In this document: piece after piece, positions 49,134-61,840 of the stretch
Numbering within the stretch: position 1 is the stretch's first letter
How the letters are laid out: every line of letters begins with the position of its first letter
Assembly (NCBI RefSeq): GCF_000208745.1
Contig: NC_030858.1
Location: forward strand, 34,720,803 to 34,784,802
Reading direction: 5' to 3'
Origin: Theobroma cacao
Lineage: Eukaryota; Streptophyta; Magnoliopsida; Malvales; Malvaceae
DNA length: 64,000 nt
The notes under the pieces: model-generated
What the model was told of the DNA's origin: nothing
What the model saw: only the letters and a program-made list of their open reading frames with translations
Database searches by the model: none
Program-made: the position numbers and the translations under genes

Positions 49134-49308
49134 ATGTTAATTCAATCAAATCTACATCCATATTTATAATCAAATATAAGAGTTCAAATCAAATTGTATT
49201 TTTATTTCTGATCTGTTGGGTTATTTGGTCTATTTTAATTATTTGATTTGATTTGAACTCTTAAATTATAACACAATAGACCTTCACATATGTATTCCTA
49301 ATATAACA
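49134..49308 (-). repeat. Partial LTR matching 42050-42222
   Basis: Shares AATCAAATATAAGA, a TGTTGGGTTATTTGG/AGTTGGGCTATTTGG block, TTTGATTTGATTTGAAC/TTTGGTTTGATCTGAAC and a terminal ATAACA with the left copia LTR, in the same order and orientation. About half of the LTR remains. Confidence 0.7.
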
Positions 49309-50468
49309 TATATATATATATGTATAACCTAAAATATCTACAGGTACGTGGCCCTACATAATTTCTGCCATGGGCGTTCATTCAACGAATAATACATTCC
49401 GCTGGTCGGGTTTCTTTCTGTTGCTTCTATTGTAGTGGCTTGATGGCGGACTAATAATGTTATTCACAGTCGTAACTATCTGCCAAGTTCAGCTGGCATA
49501 CTTCGTAATCAAAGCCAATACGGAAACAGGTCGGCGATGACAAAAACAAATGCAAAACAATGACGCGGAGTCCCCATTTTTTTTGCCAATATTTCCTCTC
49601 CCATTTCGGAACTCTTCCATTAAGACAACTCATGTTCCCACCGGTCAATATCCGACTAGTTTGGCATATTGAAAGCAAGCGATGTCTGCCTGTCTTATCT
49701 TGCTAATGCACGTAATGTTGGAAGCCCTGTCTCATCTTCATCTATAGTTCAGTGCACCCAATGCTGCACACCTGAAACCGTATACCTGAACCCTCAGCTA
49801 GTATACGGTTTCTCTTGCTATCCCATAGACAGTTCAGCCACGTTCTCTTACAGGCCGACAGTTTCCATTAGATTTAGGCTTTTAACTTGACAATTAAGTA
49901 TTTTTAAGGGTCATTTCGGATTTTATCTAATACATTAAATATGTGAAATTTTTTTGACTTTGTAAACAAATTTGATTGGCTGGTATTCATTTGCATATTG
50001 AATTGAGAGTTATCGTACAAGTACAGGCCAGTCAAACCTTTATGTGGCTAAAAATATCAAATGGGGCCGAGACGATGATGACTTCCTCGACAAATCAAAC
50101 CAACTCCCATTATAAACATTAAATACAGAATCTTGCACATTGGTTAGCACATATGGAGAAGGGCATGATGGTCTGGACACTAATTTTCATTACATTACTT
50201 TCCAAAGATAATTGGAAAACGGCTTGAGACAGGAAAGTTTGAACTTTGAATGTTAAGTAAGCCTTTGCTTTTACAACGAAGTGTCAAAACGAAGAGTAAG
50301 GGTGATAGCAACTGGCACCAGCCTTCTCAAAGGCAGCTACTCGACTCCATAACTAAAAATATAATCCATTCACTATATATTTCCTGCATTTGGGGTCTTT
50401 CGATTCCAACCCATCTTTTGCTCAGTTTTGTTTGCTAGCTATTCTAAGAGGGAAAGAGAAAGAGAGAG
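49309..50468. other. Upstream region of the GAT1-like transporter
   Basis: No conserved coding region. A TATATATTT at about 50373-50381 is a possible TATA box, giving a leader of about 65 bases ending in a GA-rich run (AGAGAGAGATGG) at the start codon. Confidence 0.5.
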
Positions 50469-53400
50469 ATGGGTACTTTGCCACCAAGGTCTGTAGCAGT
50501 GCATGAAGGAGAAGATCATGTCAAGGTTTCTCAAGAACAACAACAAAAGGAGCTTGATGCCGGTGCTCTCTTTGTCCTTAAATCCAAAGGTACAAATATA
50601 GTATACTATATACACTGTAACCCTTTTATAGCTCTGTTTCTTTCTTTATTAACTCCTTCGCAATGATTTTCTTCGTCCTCCTTTCATCTTAAACATGATC
50701 ATTGCTGTGCAAGAAACTCTTAAGCATGATCATGTTGGTCTTTTTCTGGCCCTCTTCTCCTTCTCCCTTATCTTTTGCATAAATCAAGGAAATCCATAAC
50801 AAGATCATCTTCTTCATTTAGCTTTCTCTTAAAACTCCAACGACTCTCTTCTTTTTGTCTTGTATATATGTCAGTGTATCTGACTTTTTTTTTGTTTTCC
50901 TTTTCAACATAAATGTGTGATTCAGAGTTTTATCTTGATATCTTATCACAGAGTCCAAGAATTCTCATTTCTTATTGGTAATACTTTTTCTTTGGGTGTA
51001 ATAGATCCATTTATATTGGCTGATGTTGACCAAACATACACCATGAACATGAACTTAAATGCTTACAGCAAACTCTTGATTATTATAGGACATTTTATTT
51101 TTTATAAAGGTTTTTTTTTTGGCAAGTGGATAAAGAAAACACCATGTGAATTTTATAAAGCGATTTTAATAATACTCTCTCTTTGCACTACCTTGCACCT
51201 ATATTGTACCCTTCACAATTCCACAGGATATGAGATAATGAAAATACTTTTTTTCTTTTTCTTTTTCTTTTGACTTGAGAAAATGGGAAATTAAATATGA
51301 CACTTTGAATATAAAGAACTGTTGTTGTCTAGCATCAACTAGAGTACCATCCTGTCAATATTATCATTTTCCTCATCCCATATTAATTGCTAAAATTCAA
51401 ATTTTCAAAACTTTCTTGTGTAAAATAAATTAAAAAAATGGCTTTCAATTTATTGTTTTTATGATAAAATTAAAAAAAAATAGCTCATAGTTTCATATTG
51501 TACTGTTATTACTTAACATAAAAACAATTCTATAGACATAGTATACTGATTTGTCAAAATGGATAGTAACATAACTTATTGATATAATATGATGAAGTGG
51601 TTACATGATAATTTTACCTTTCACTATGATAATCAGCATGTCATGTTACTACTAAGTGGAAGTAAAATGATAAATGTTATTTTAATTAACAATAATCAGT
51701 CAATCGTTAATTATAAAATAATTTATTTTATTTAAAATAAAAATATAAAAATTTAATTAGATATAATTTAAAAAATAAAATTTTATTTAATCACATTTTT
51801 CTTACGGGGTTTTATATCTTTGACCGAAGATTTGGCCTTACCCTTCGGGCAATGTCTTGAGCATTATTGGCACACTTCCATTAATCTTAATCTTTACGCA
51901 TGCTTATCAGCTACGTGGTGAAATCACTGCCTCTATTTTCTATTTTGTTTTCTCTTTCATCTTTAACCAAACTTAGAACTGTGACAAATATGATTTTGTC
52001 AAAGAACAAAAAAGCAAAGGAAAGGTGGCGTATTGGCAATAGCCAACAAAACCGCAAAGTTTGAATTGTCTTACTGTTGTTTGGCGTGTTGGTAAATTGA
52101 ACAGGATCATGGCTGCACTGTGGTTACCACTTGTCGACATCAATAGTTGCACCGCCGCTGCTCAGTCTCCCATTCGCTTTCACCTTCCTCGGATGGGCTG
52201 CCGGAATTTTCTGTCTGGTGATCGGAGCTCTGGTCACTTTCTATTCCTACAATCTGCTGTCTCTTGTCCTTGAACACCATGCTCAATTGGGTCGTCGACA
52301 TCTTCGTTTCAGAGACATGGCCAATGACATCTTGGGTAAGCACTTGAAAATTAATAATCTAATCTATTCTTTGAATAATATTATTTATTAAATTATATGA
52401 AAAGAAAAAACAAGAAGCTATATACGAAAGAAATTGCTTCTTCATTTGCATTATTGAGACAATCGCCCTTCTCAATGTCAGTTGTACTAAGTAACTCAAT
52501 AAACACACATAAATGCCTGTAACCAAGTCTGACCATAGACCCCTCCTCCCTTGCCATAATTTCATGTGTCATATATGTAGTACCCCATTAAATACCATTA
52601 CACCTGCGAAATGGTGAATGGTGCAAATTTAAGGGGTACACTTTCCAATTTTTCTCAAAATTGACCGATTGATGAAAGTGGTGGACACCAGAAATCCACC
52701 AAATCCATGGAGCATGCCAATGCCAATAGGAGGCCTCTATCTTATCTAGGCAAACATGTATGATTGCGGTATACAATATTGTTGTATAGTTGTATAGTAA
52801 TTAGAATTTTGATGCTTGCTGCTAGTAATTTTTTTATTTAAATGCTTTTTAATTTTAAAAATTATTTGTATTTTTTGTGTATTAATATATATGTTATTGT
52901 ATAAAATAAGTAAACATTTCAAATGTATTATTTGACCTTATTTTATTTCATTTTAATACAGTACATTATATTTTGTTACAAATTTTCCACTTTCATTTCT
53001 TTCTTTTTGAAAATTATAAAAATAATAGTATGACATAAAATTTTTTTATAAAACATATAATCTATTTAAATAAATAATATAATTAATCATATTACACTTA
53101 CCATATAAAAATAAAATAATTAGCTTTTAGAATAAAATAAAAAAATTGAAAATTCAATTTTAACATTTACTTTATAATTAGAATAATAAATTAAAATCAA
53201 CTTTAATACTCTACATTATGATTAATTAGCATTAATTATATCTTTTTAATGTTTATTACCATAAAATTAATAGTCGATTGATATATTTTTTATCTAAAAA
53301 TCCTATATGATTTTTCCAATATTATACAATAATATAGAACAACTTTAAAAAATTAGAAAAAGCTCTCTTTCTTCTTTAATCTTTTAAGTTTTTTTCTTTT

Positions 53401-55342
53401 TTTTTCTTTTTCTTCCCTCACCTTGTTCTTTTTTAATAAAAGAAAAAGAAATTGTGTTGGAATTGTAATTTCCTTGCTTGACAATTGTAAAGCAATTACA
53501 ACCTCAGGGTAATTGATGACCGGTGTATCTTTGGTATGGTGGAGTTAGGTATCTCTCTTTGCAGCCTGGGGTCAACCTCTTGTTCACACATTGACTCATT
53601 CTACAGCCATTTTCCGTCTTTCAGTTTGTCTATTTGCTCAGCCTCCTTTCATAGCCAAGTAGGCCTTTAAAGTCCTCATTGCACGAGCAAAGAAATAGTT
53701 AGAATTAAACTTCGGCAGACGACCTTTTTGACTTTTTGTCCAATTTTATGAACAATCACGTACTTTATTTATTTATTAAAAATAAATACGCTTTATTGAT
53801 TCGAACCATAAATGCACACATGACACTTCCATACAAGGAGATGAACATTATGCTATACTGACTGCTTGGTAATGATCTAACTAATGTGAAGGGCCAAGAT
53901 GGGGTCGTTACTATGTTGGACCAATTCAATTCATGGTCTGCTTTGGTGCTGTTATTGCCTGCACTCTTCTAGGTGGACAATGTATGAAGGTCAGCTTCAA
54001 GTCTCATCCTTTTTCCTTTTTTAGAATTTCTAGTTCTTCAAGTTGGTGCTATTAACTATATAAATAAGTTGTTGAGTTTTCGAAATTCTTTTTTCCAATA
54101 TCTGGCAGGCAATTTACTTGTTATCAGACCCAAATGGGAGTATGAAGCTTTACGAATTTGTGATTATATTTGGTGTCCTGATGCTGATATTAGCTCAAAT
54201 CCCATCTTTTCACTCATTAAGGCATATTAACTTGATATCCTTGATTCTATGCCTAGCCTATAGCGCCTGTGCTACTGCTGGTTCCATATATATAGGTAAT
54301 TCTGCAGACTACTAACTCATTGCATTATCAGTTTGATGAAATAATTATACGTAATAGTATGTTTTACTCTTTCCAGGGAATTCATCCAAGGGGCCAAAAA
54401 AAGATTATAGCCTGAAAGGTGACACAGAAAGCCGGATTTTCGGGATCTTCAATGCCATTGCCATTATTGCCACAACTTATGGCAATGGTATCATTCCAGA
54501 AATTCAGGTTCCCCATAATTTTTCCAAACAGTTTCGGTTTCAGATTGTTAAATGCTGCAATACTGTCTGTATAAACGTAATTGTAATGATTAAATGCTGT
54601 TATAAAGGTAACAAACTTTTGTGTATGAATTTGATTTCAGGCAACGATCGCACCACCAGTGAAAGGGAAGATGTTCAAAGGATTATGTGTTTGCTATACA
54701 GTGCTTACAGTGACTTTCTTCAGTGTTGCAATATCTGGTTATTGGGCGTTTGGCAGCGAATCTGAAGGCCTTCTACTCAGCAATTTCTTGGATGATGGGA
54801 GACCTTTGGTGCCGAAATGGTTCATCTTGATGACTAACATCTTCACCATTTTCCAACTATCAGCAGTTGGTGTGGTGAGAACCTACCTTCCCTTCGGCCC
54901 CTTCTTTTTCATTGTTCATATATTTGGTAAATTCGTTCAAAAATGCGGTTGTCTGTCACAGGTCTACTTGCAGCCAACAAACGAAGTGCTTGAAAGAACT
55001 CTTGCAGATCCAAGTAGCAAAGAATTCTCTGCCCGTAATGTTATCCCAAGGGTAGTTTCTAGATCATTGTCTGTTGTTATAGCAACAACAATTGCAGCAA
55101 TGCTTCCATTTTTCGGAGACATCAATTCTGTCATTGGAGCTTTTGGTTTCATGCCTCTCGACTTCATCTTACCTGTTGTTTTCTTCAACTTGACATTTAA
55201 GCCATCGAAGCGGAGTCCCATTTTTTGGTTGAATATTACCATTGCAGTGGTGTTCTCTGCACTGGGAGTCATAGCAGCAGTTGCAGCAGTAAGACAAATT
55301 GCTCTTGATGCCAAAACTTATCGGTTATTTGCTAATGTGTGA
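50469..55342 (+). CDS. GAT1: GABA/amino-acid transporter, AAAP family (GAT1-like)
   Basis: Seven exons: 50469-50589, 52105-52335, 53892-53989, 54109-54295, 54377-54507, 54641-54874, 54962-55342, giving 460 residues (Arabidopsis GAT1 is about 450). The family moves GABA and related compounds with protons across the plasma membrane. After a hydrophilic N-terminus come SIVAPPLLSLPFAFTFLGWA, the first long membrane segment, and GRYYVGPIQFMVCFGA. Later spans include FNAIAIIATTYGNGIIPEIQ, ISGYWAFG and MLPFFGDINSVIGAFGFMPL. The C-terminus reads RLFANV, as in GAT1 homologues. Introns 1 and 2 are about 1.5 kb each and AT-rich. Intron 6 (54875-54961) is 87 bp and open in frame. The 3' end converges with the AHL gene. 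Confidence 0.94.
51570..51790. repeat. Diverged AT-rich interspersed repeat, copy 2
   Basis: Lies in intron 1 of the transporter gene and resembles 38217-38540, with the same order of short blocks. Family unknown. Confidence 0.4.
52336..53891 (+). other. Long AT-rich intron 2 of transporter gene
   Basis: 1.56 kb with GTAAGC/AAG borders. No coding sequence or recognisable element inside, apart from AT-rich tracts (52800-53400). Confidence 0.7.
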
Positions 55343-56074
55343 TGATCAAAGCCAAGTTTATCACTGGCTCGCCCTGTATCTAGTATAATGCCAGCTTCAT
55401 TAAAGAAGGGAGAACCGGCTCTGCCATCACATATTATCATCAATGGTTATTGTTCTTTAACCAATGAACAAAAGCAATCTCCCAATGCCCCAAATCTAAA
55501 GAATGAATTCAATGAAGCTGCAGAAAGATTCAAATTGAAGTAATAAAGAATTGAAAACCACAGTTTGCTTGCCATTGAATTCTTCACAAGTTTAAAGCAG
55601 AAGATTATCGGTGAATCATCTGCTCCTTGCTCGTCAATATACAAACTGGTTAATCTAATTCTCATACAACATAATTGTAAAAAGTTCCTGTATCTCTTCA
55701 TGTCAAGTTCCGAAACAACAGGATCTTATGAAATGGGCCTAAATTAGCCTGTGTGTTTTACACTAAATATTACAGAAACAACAACAATATATAAATCCCA
55801 AATTTAATATATTAAGAACCAGAGTCAATGGCAAAAGTCTTGCATTGCTGCTGTAGAACTACAATACGCTGCTCATTACTTCCTGAAGAAGCCTACGTCA
55901 CTATGCAACACCTAAAAATAAACAAAAACAGAAAGAAAGATAAAGGCAGAATTTTACTTGACCTCGCTGTCCAACCCAAATTGATGCTGGATAAAATGCA
56001 TAGACTATATTCACAAAGAGCGAAAGAGGGGGACGAGAGGTTGAGGAAAACAGAGATGATGTACCTTGGTCCTT
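55343..56074. other. Convergent 3' region between GAT1-like and AHL genes
   Basis: About 730 bases shared by the 3' UTRs of the two converging genes. Short ORFs in it, such as 55828-56097, overlap the AHL gene end and lack motifs. Confidence 0.6.
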
Positions 56075-59000
56075 TTATTGCATCTCAGGGACATTGAGAT
56101 CAGTTTCTGGAGTTATCATCTCATCAGATTTGGGCTGTGAGGCTGGCAAGGTCTGCAAGTAGTCTGGACTAACACTTTGTGGAGAGGTAGGGTTGAAGTC
56201 CTGGTTTTCAGCAATCACAGTACCTGCTCTCACGGGATCGTCTTTCTGCGAGTTGTTTGGATCAACACGTTTTAGAGAAGCAGAGTTGAGGATGTGGTTT
56301 TCGGCAACAACCTTATCTGATTCCATGGGACGTGCTCTCACAGGAACCGGTGCTGGGTTACAGTTCTCATCATCATCATCTGCCATTCCAGTAACTTGAA
56401 TGGGGAGATTCACCATTTTTGAACTGGCAGAATCGTTGAATGATGTCGAACGTCCTGCTGAATACTTCCTTTTGATTCCACGACAGATGGTTTGCTTGAA
56501 ACTGCCAACAACAAGCTGATGAACCCAGGGGAACACAAAATGAGTGCAAAAGTTACTATGAATTGAATGAGTGTTAGATCTGCTTAAAATGATCAATCCA
56601 GGAAACAATTAATTTAAGTTAATAACACCGAGAGCTGCAATGATTAAAAGTAAGTAGCATCTGCACATTAACTACAAGTAAAGTTAATAAGTTATATCCA
56701 ATGATCAAGTGAATGAACAGTATATTGCTCCAATCACAAACATGGAATCGGTCTTTTATGTCCACTTCTGTTGCTTCCAACAAAGGCATTTTGATTATCA
56801 TTTGATTCCTGATATAGCAGATGGCACGCTATTCTTGGCTTATGTTAATATGTAGATTGGCAGGAAAGGTTTTACTTGGATAGCCCCAGGGCCAGCTGCT
56901 ACCAGTGGACCTGCAACAGTTCCACCGAAAACTTGTCCATGATTATTAGCCAATGAAACACTCAGCAGACCATTTCTGCGACGAGTGCCCAGTTCACCAG
57001 ACACAACGGAAGAACCAGCGAGAGTAAGAATTTCAAACCATCCCTGCAATAAGGGGTGCAAATTAGTGTTCAACCCTTGTTGAATGGTACTGGTTCTGAA
57101 ACAGCAAATTTTCACACTGAAACCATAAGGCAGAAATCAATGTAATGTATTAAAACATTAAAATCAACAGATGCTACAAATTTCTACACAGGAATATTCT
57201 TTGTTGCAAACTTTTTGTTTCCAATTATATAACAATGATCTCTTTGCACATCAAACATTTCTAAAAAAAAAAACTCGGGATTTTAATGTGAAAGAAGCAA
57301 TGTTTGGATGAATATAAATAGACATAATGAATAAAAGGTAGCCGAACTATGTTAAACAAAAAAAAAGGGCTATTCAAATGTTATAATCTTATTGAACTAA
57401 GCTCTCTATATTGCATAATCTAGTAGCCAATGCTCAATATAGAATATATTAAAAACATAATGAACCCAGACAATTAGCTGCATGCAGAAATAAGAGCCAC
57501 CAAAGTTCTTTTACAGCATTGACAATGAAGGCACTCTATCTTTCTAACCTTTCTTTTATCAAATATATAACCTGAGAAACACTACACTAAAAACTTCCAA
57601 GTTCACAGTTACGAGATAATGAAAATAATTATACAACTTGTGAACACTACATATCTTTTCTGCTTAGGATGTACCCATGTATTGCAATTAGCTATGTCCA
57701 TGATGAATTGTGCAGCCATACCTCATATGTCACACTTCCAACAGGTGTACCAGGCTTGTGCAGGGTAACACTGGAGACTGCACCACTAGCAGTAAGAACA
57801 CAAACTGAACGAGGACCGGTTACACAAAATGATCCTATCTTACTAACAAGATCCTGTGAAGTAAAAACAAAACTCAGAACAAGTTCTTCCATGGTAGGTT
57901 AACTAAAAACTTTAAAGTTATGAGACAGAAATAGAATGTAGAAAGACTAAGCAATAACTTAATTTTCACTTCATATATATATATTTATATAACATTACCT
58001 CTCCTGGGAACACCGACAGTACATGAGGGGTAAAGCTTGCTCCAGCTGTGTCCATATATTCACCTTAACGAAAGAAGTTCAAGCGTGATAGTAAGACATT
58101 TGATTAATTGAAGTGCATCAAGCCCCAAAGGATCTAAATTCTAGATTGAAAATGTGTCTTAAATGAAGCAAGCTCATTTATACTTACACCATATACACAA
58201 GTAAAGGAATGGGTTAGTCAAGGGGTGCACTATATCCACATTTTGTCCTTGCTTTGTTTCATTAATTTACCTTAATTATGAACTTCAGAACGCAGTAGCT
58301 GCCCATAAAGGAGCAAAACTGAGGCCCTATTCACCTGATAATTAATTAGCAGAGACATAAAGCTATAGAGGTTGACTTCGTTGAGCCTCTCTGCTTGAAT
58401 AAATTGCAGCATTACCACATGTGGAACCTGCTTGTAGCTAGCTATGGCAACCGATCGAGATTCAAAAAGTTTGTCGACTAATATTCCTAATCAACTTCTC
58501 ACACATTCTAAAAGAATATTAGCCTTGCTACGATGATGCCCAAATCTTGCATTTCAAACTTGTTATATATTCAAAATGATATAACAGATGTATAGAATAA
58601 ATAATTATTTTTAGTTCAATCAAACAAAACTGGAAAAGGTAAAACACAGAAGCTCTATAATATTGTGGGAAAAAAATGCCCCCACTAATAAAATGCTATG
58701 ATTTACCTCAGCCATCCCATATATTATTCAGTATCATCCACAAGAAATAAAACAACCCACTATTTATATGTGTAATTTTGATAAGTTATAAGAAACTTCT
58801 CACTAGTAAATCTGAGTACATGCAGTACTATTATTTATAGGTATCATTTCAATTGAACTCAAGAAATATTTATATATATATATATACATAAGTAGCCAAT
58901 TAGTCAGCAACCCTCTCAACTCCATATCCGCTGTGAAAAGTTTAAGATTTTGCCATTGTCAACAGATTTACGAAACTGTGTATGGGTTTTACAAATGATC

Positions 59001-59565
59001 AACTGAATTAAACCAATAAACTAACATAATAATCGATAAAATATTGTAATTATGACATGCCAAACATATATAAATCCAACGTTACAAAAGCAAAACCATA
59101 AAGCAAGATTAAAAGAAAAGATACGAAATCAAAGTGTAGACATTAAAACTTTTAAGTAATTCAAATTGTTGGCAACAATATCTCACCATGAGAAGCCAAA
59201 GTCTGAAGCTTCCCAGTACCCTTAGGCCTTCCCCGAGCCCGTTTTGACGAAGAACTCGGCATGGAAGAAGGCGGCGAAGACGCCGTTGGTGGTGGGAGAG
59301 GTTCCAAAGATCCAATGTTCGACACACCGTCAGTTGTCTCGGGCCTCCCCTTCCCTTTCTTCTTTTTGTTAATATTTTCTTTGCCAGTTGCACCACCACC
59401 TGACCCTTCTCCAGGCTCCGAAGCCCCTGTTTCATCAGCTGCAACTTGAAGCTCTCCTTGAACCTCCTGGCTCTCTGCGGAATTAACCTTTTCGGCGTTA
59501 ACCTGAGACTCTTTCCCGTCATCAGAAGCAGAGTCATGGGATGGCGTTGTAGTTTTGTCCTCCAT
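56075..59565 (-). CDS. AT-hook motif nuclear-localised protein (AHL)
   Basis: Five exons on the minus strand: 59565-59187, 58063-57999, 57853-57722, 57043-56876, 56515-56075, giving 394 residues. AHL proteins bind AT-rich DNA in the minor groove through AT-hooks and assemble through the PPC (DUF296) domain, acting in nuclear matrix attachment and transcription. The AT-hook core RGRP is at 111-114 (KRARGRPKGTGKLQTL), with a weaker GRP at 73-75. The PPC domain covers about 127-260: FTPHVLSVFPGED, RSVCVLTASGAVSSVTL, GWFEILTLAG, NGLLSVSLANNHGQVFGGTVAGPLVAAG and QLVVGSF pieces. The usual Arg in GRFEIL is Trp. The presence of introns inside PPC places it with the intron-bearing type II/III AHLs. 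The C-terminal 130 residues are polar, Asp/Asn/Pro-rich and probably disordered. The ATG at 59565 is the first in frame. Confidence 0.92.
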
Positions 59566-59778
59566 GAACACTTTTCAATGCAAAACCTGAAGAAACAAGG
59601 AGGAAAAAAAAGAACGTAAAAGATATGATATTGCAAAGGATTTTACTGCAAGAAAGAAGGCTAAAGAGGCTTGAAAAGCCAACGTTGGAATGAACAGTAA
59701 GCGCCAGAAAATAGATCTTAGTGAAGCCTGGACAATACAACAGAAAAGATGGGAGTGAATGTAATATTTTTGTTCATC

Positions 59779-59787
59779 TTTATATTT
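59779..59787 (-). promoter_or_regulatory. Possible TATA box of AHL gene
   Basis: On the minus strand the sequence reads AATATAAAG, about 215 bases upstream of the ATG. No experimental support. Confidence 0.4.
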
Positions 59788-59799
59788 GGAGGAGCCCTT

Positions 59800-60789
59800 T
59801 TTCTTATATTCCAATAATACCCATTTAGAATTTTTTTTTTATTTATTAATTTGTAGGGTTTTATAAGAGAGAATGACAAAATTAAATTGTTAAAATAAAA
59901 TTTATTTTTTTACTAATTAATGGAAAGGGGATCTTTCGATTTATGAAATTAAAAATAAATCTCATTTATTAAGCAACTTTTTATGATTATTATTGATTTT
60001 TTTATTATAATTATGAGATATCATTTCCAAATATATTAACTAAATATTGGAAATATATTTATTATTATTCGCGTTAGTTATATTTAGGAATTTGTTTTGA
60101 ATTTTTAAGAAATAATTTGTTACAGTTGTAATGACCACAAAACTAAAACCACGTGGAAAATTTTCGCTGTCAATGATTAAAATTATGATATTGTACAACG
60201 AAGATACTAAACATTTGAATCAACTTTGTCAAGTTATGATTTTACATGAGCATACAATGAATAAGATAAGCTCAGAAAAAAAAAAAAAAATTTACCTGTA
60301 ATGATAAATTCGACTACATTTTTTTTCAATTCAATTTTACTCTTTGAGATACATGAGTTTTTACCATTCAAGTTCTAATGCTTCACTGTCACGTAATTAT
60401 CCTAAAATTACATATCACGGATGAGGTAAGATTTATCGAGTCGGAGAAAATTATCTTTCATTACATAACTCAATATCATATGTATCAAAAAAATATAATT
60501 ATCTTAAAACCCCAGCTATAGAACCATATATAAAATATAGTCTATAAAAGCTGGTTTTAAAATTTTAATATGTAACTCTTTGTCTTGTACATGTAAATAT
60601 TAAAAGAATTACAATTATGGGTGTGAGAGGTGGATGATTGTATTACGAATTTTACATTAGTAAAATATTGAATAAATCTTAAATTTATAAATAAATATCT
60701 TTTTTTTACTTAATAGACATTTTTTTAATTGAAAACATAAATTATAACAAGTAGTATTAAAACAAACTCAAATCTTTACTTATATGAAA
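59800..60789. other. AT-rich intergenic DNA upstream of AHL
   Basis: No gene recognised. The part 60668-60740 is a direct repeat of 61278-61345, flanking the minisatellite. Confidence 0.55.
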
Positions 60790-61277
60790 CTAGGGTAAGA
60801 ATTCCTCTGCCCTGAAGACTTGGGGTAAAGAGAAGTGTAAGGATTCCTCTACCCATAGACCCGGAGACAAGGGTAAAGACGGAGATAAGGGTAAAGAGAA
60901 GTGTAAGGATCCCTATACCAGACCAAACCAGGGGTAAAAAGAAGTGTAAGGATTCCTCTACCCATAGTCTCAGAGACCAGGGGTAAAGAGAAGTGTAAGG
61001 ATCCCTCTACCCATACCTAGGAAAACCCATAGACCCGTGTAAGGATTGCTTTACCCATAGACCCTTTGGAAGGATCCCTCTACCTATAGACGCGCTGAAG
61101 AATTCCTCTACCCATAAGCCTGGACCAAGGGTAAAAAGAGCTAGTGAACATCTCTAAGAGTTAAAGATGACCAGTGTAAGGATCCTTTTACCCATAAACC
61201 GACTAGTGAACATCTCTAAGAAAATATTGCCCTACCCATAAACCCAAACCAGCTAGTAAACACCTCTAAAAGTTAGG
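60790..61277. repeat. Degenerate minisatellite of gggta...taccc units
   Basis: About ten irregular copies of a unit built from GGGTAAAGAGAAGTGTAAGG followed by ATTCCTCTACCCATAGACC, with spacers of varied length. Each unit has a small inverted repeat (GGGTA..GAG with CTCTACCC). Two copies carry an extra CTAGTGAACATCTCTAAGA insertion. It is flanked by a direct repeat of about 70 bp (60668-60740 and 61278-61345), so the array may sit inside a transposon or be framed by its copies. No coding function. Confidence 0.75.
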
Positions 61278-61840
61278 GTGAATCTTGAATTTATAAATAA
61301 AAATCTTTTTTTCATTAATAAACACATCTTTTGAATTAAAAACGTAAATCCGTGACATTTGATTGACTAAGAGCTAGCATTTGTTATTCTTGTTAGGCTA
61401 TTTAATGTTGATCGTTCCTTTTGGGCTTCTGATTTTTTGTATGTCTACAAGGCCCTTTTCGAATTTTATTGAATAGCTGTAGCTGTAAAGCATTTATGTT
61501 AAGACTGGGCTGCACATTTGGACCTCTAGCGGGCTTTCGGGGAGAAGAGTTTGTGATCATTTTCAATTTAGTCAGTAAAAATACTAAAATTGGATAAAAT
61601 TGTAGTATCCATAGCCTACATTCATATATTCCTCATTCTTGCCAAAAAAGAGTCATATATTCTTAACTCCGGTAACAATAGAAGCTTAAGGGAAAAAAAA
61701 AAAAAAGAACAACTCAGCTGCGAAGGGCAAGCTTAGTTTCAGTTTATTTCAGATCTGTCATACAAAATTGGAGATGGAGCAATGAAGATATAATACTGCT
61801 AACAGCATTCAAAAGAAAGCTGTAAAATATTCCACATTTG
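61278..61840. other. Flank and probable 3' UTR of the DUF3128 gene
   Basis: Includes the right flanking repeat of the minisatellite (61278-61345). Nearer 61840 it is probably the 3' UTR of the minus-strand gene. No ORF with a motif. Confidence 0.5.

Larger units (their letters stand above)
41853..49308 (-). mobile_element. Copia relic with nested insertions (whole complex)
   Basis: A minus-strand copia element is bounded at the left by a 370-bp LTR and at the right by a partial copy of the same LTR. The outer ends read TGTTAT and ATAACA, and each is flanked by TATAT (41848-41852 and 49309-49313), a likely 5-bp target duplication. The right flank is a TA-rich run, so chance is possible. Inside are a pol fragment, a Gypsy-like solo LTR (43208-45285) and a PIF/Harbinger relic (about 45320-49130). 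Gag and most of pol are gone. Confidence 0.65.

Noticed and set aside
59109..59636. 175-codon minus-strand ORF over AHL exon 1
   Set aside because: Another frame of the AHL first exon; the AT-hook frame (RGRPKGTGK) is the real one.
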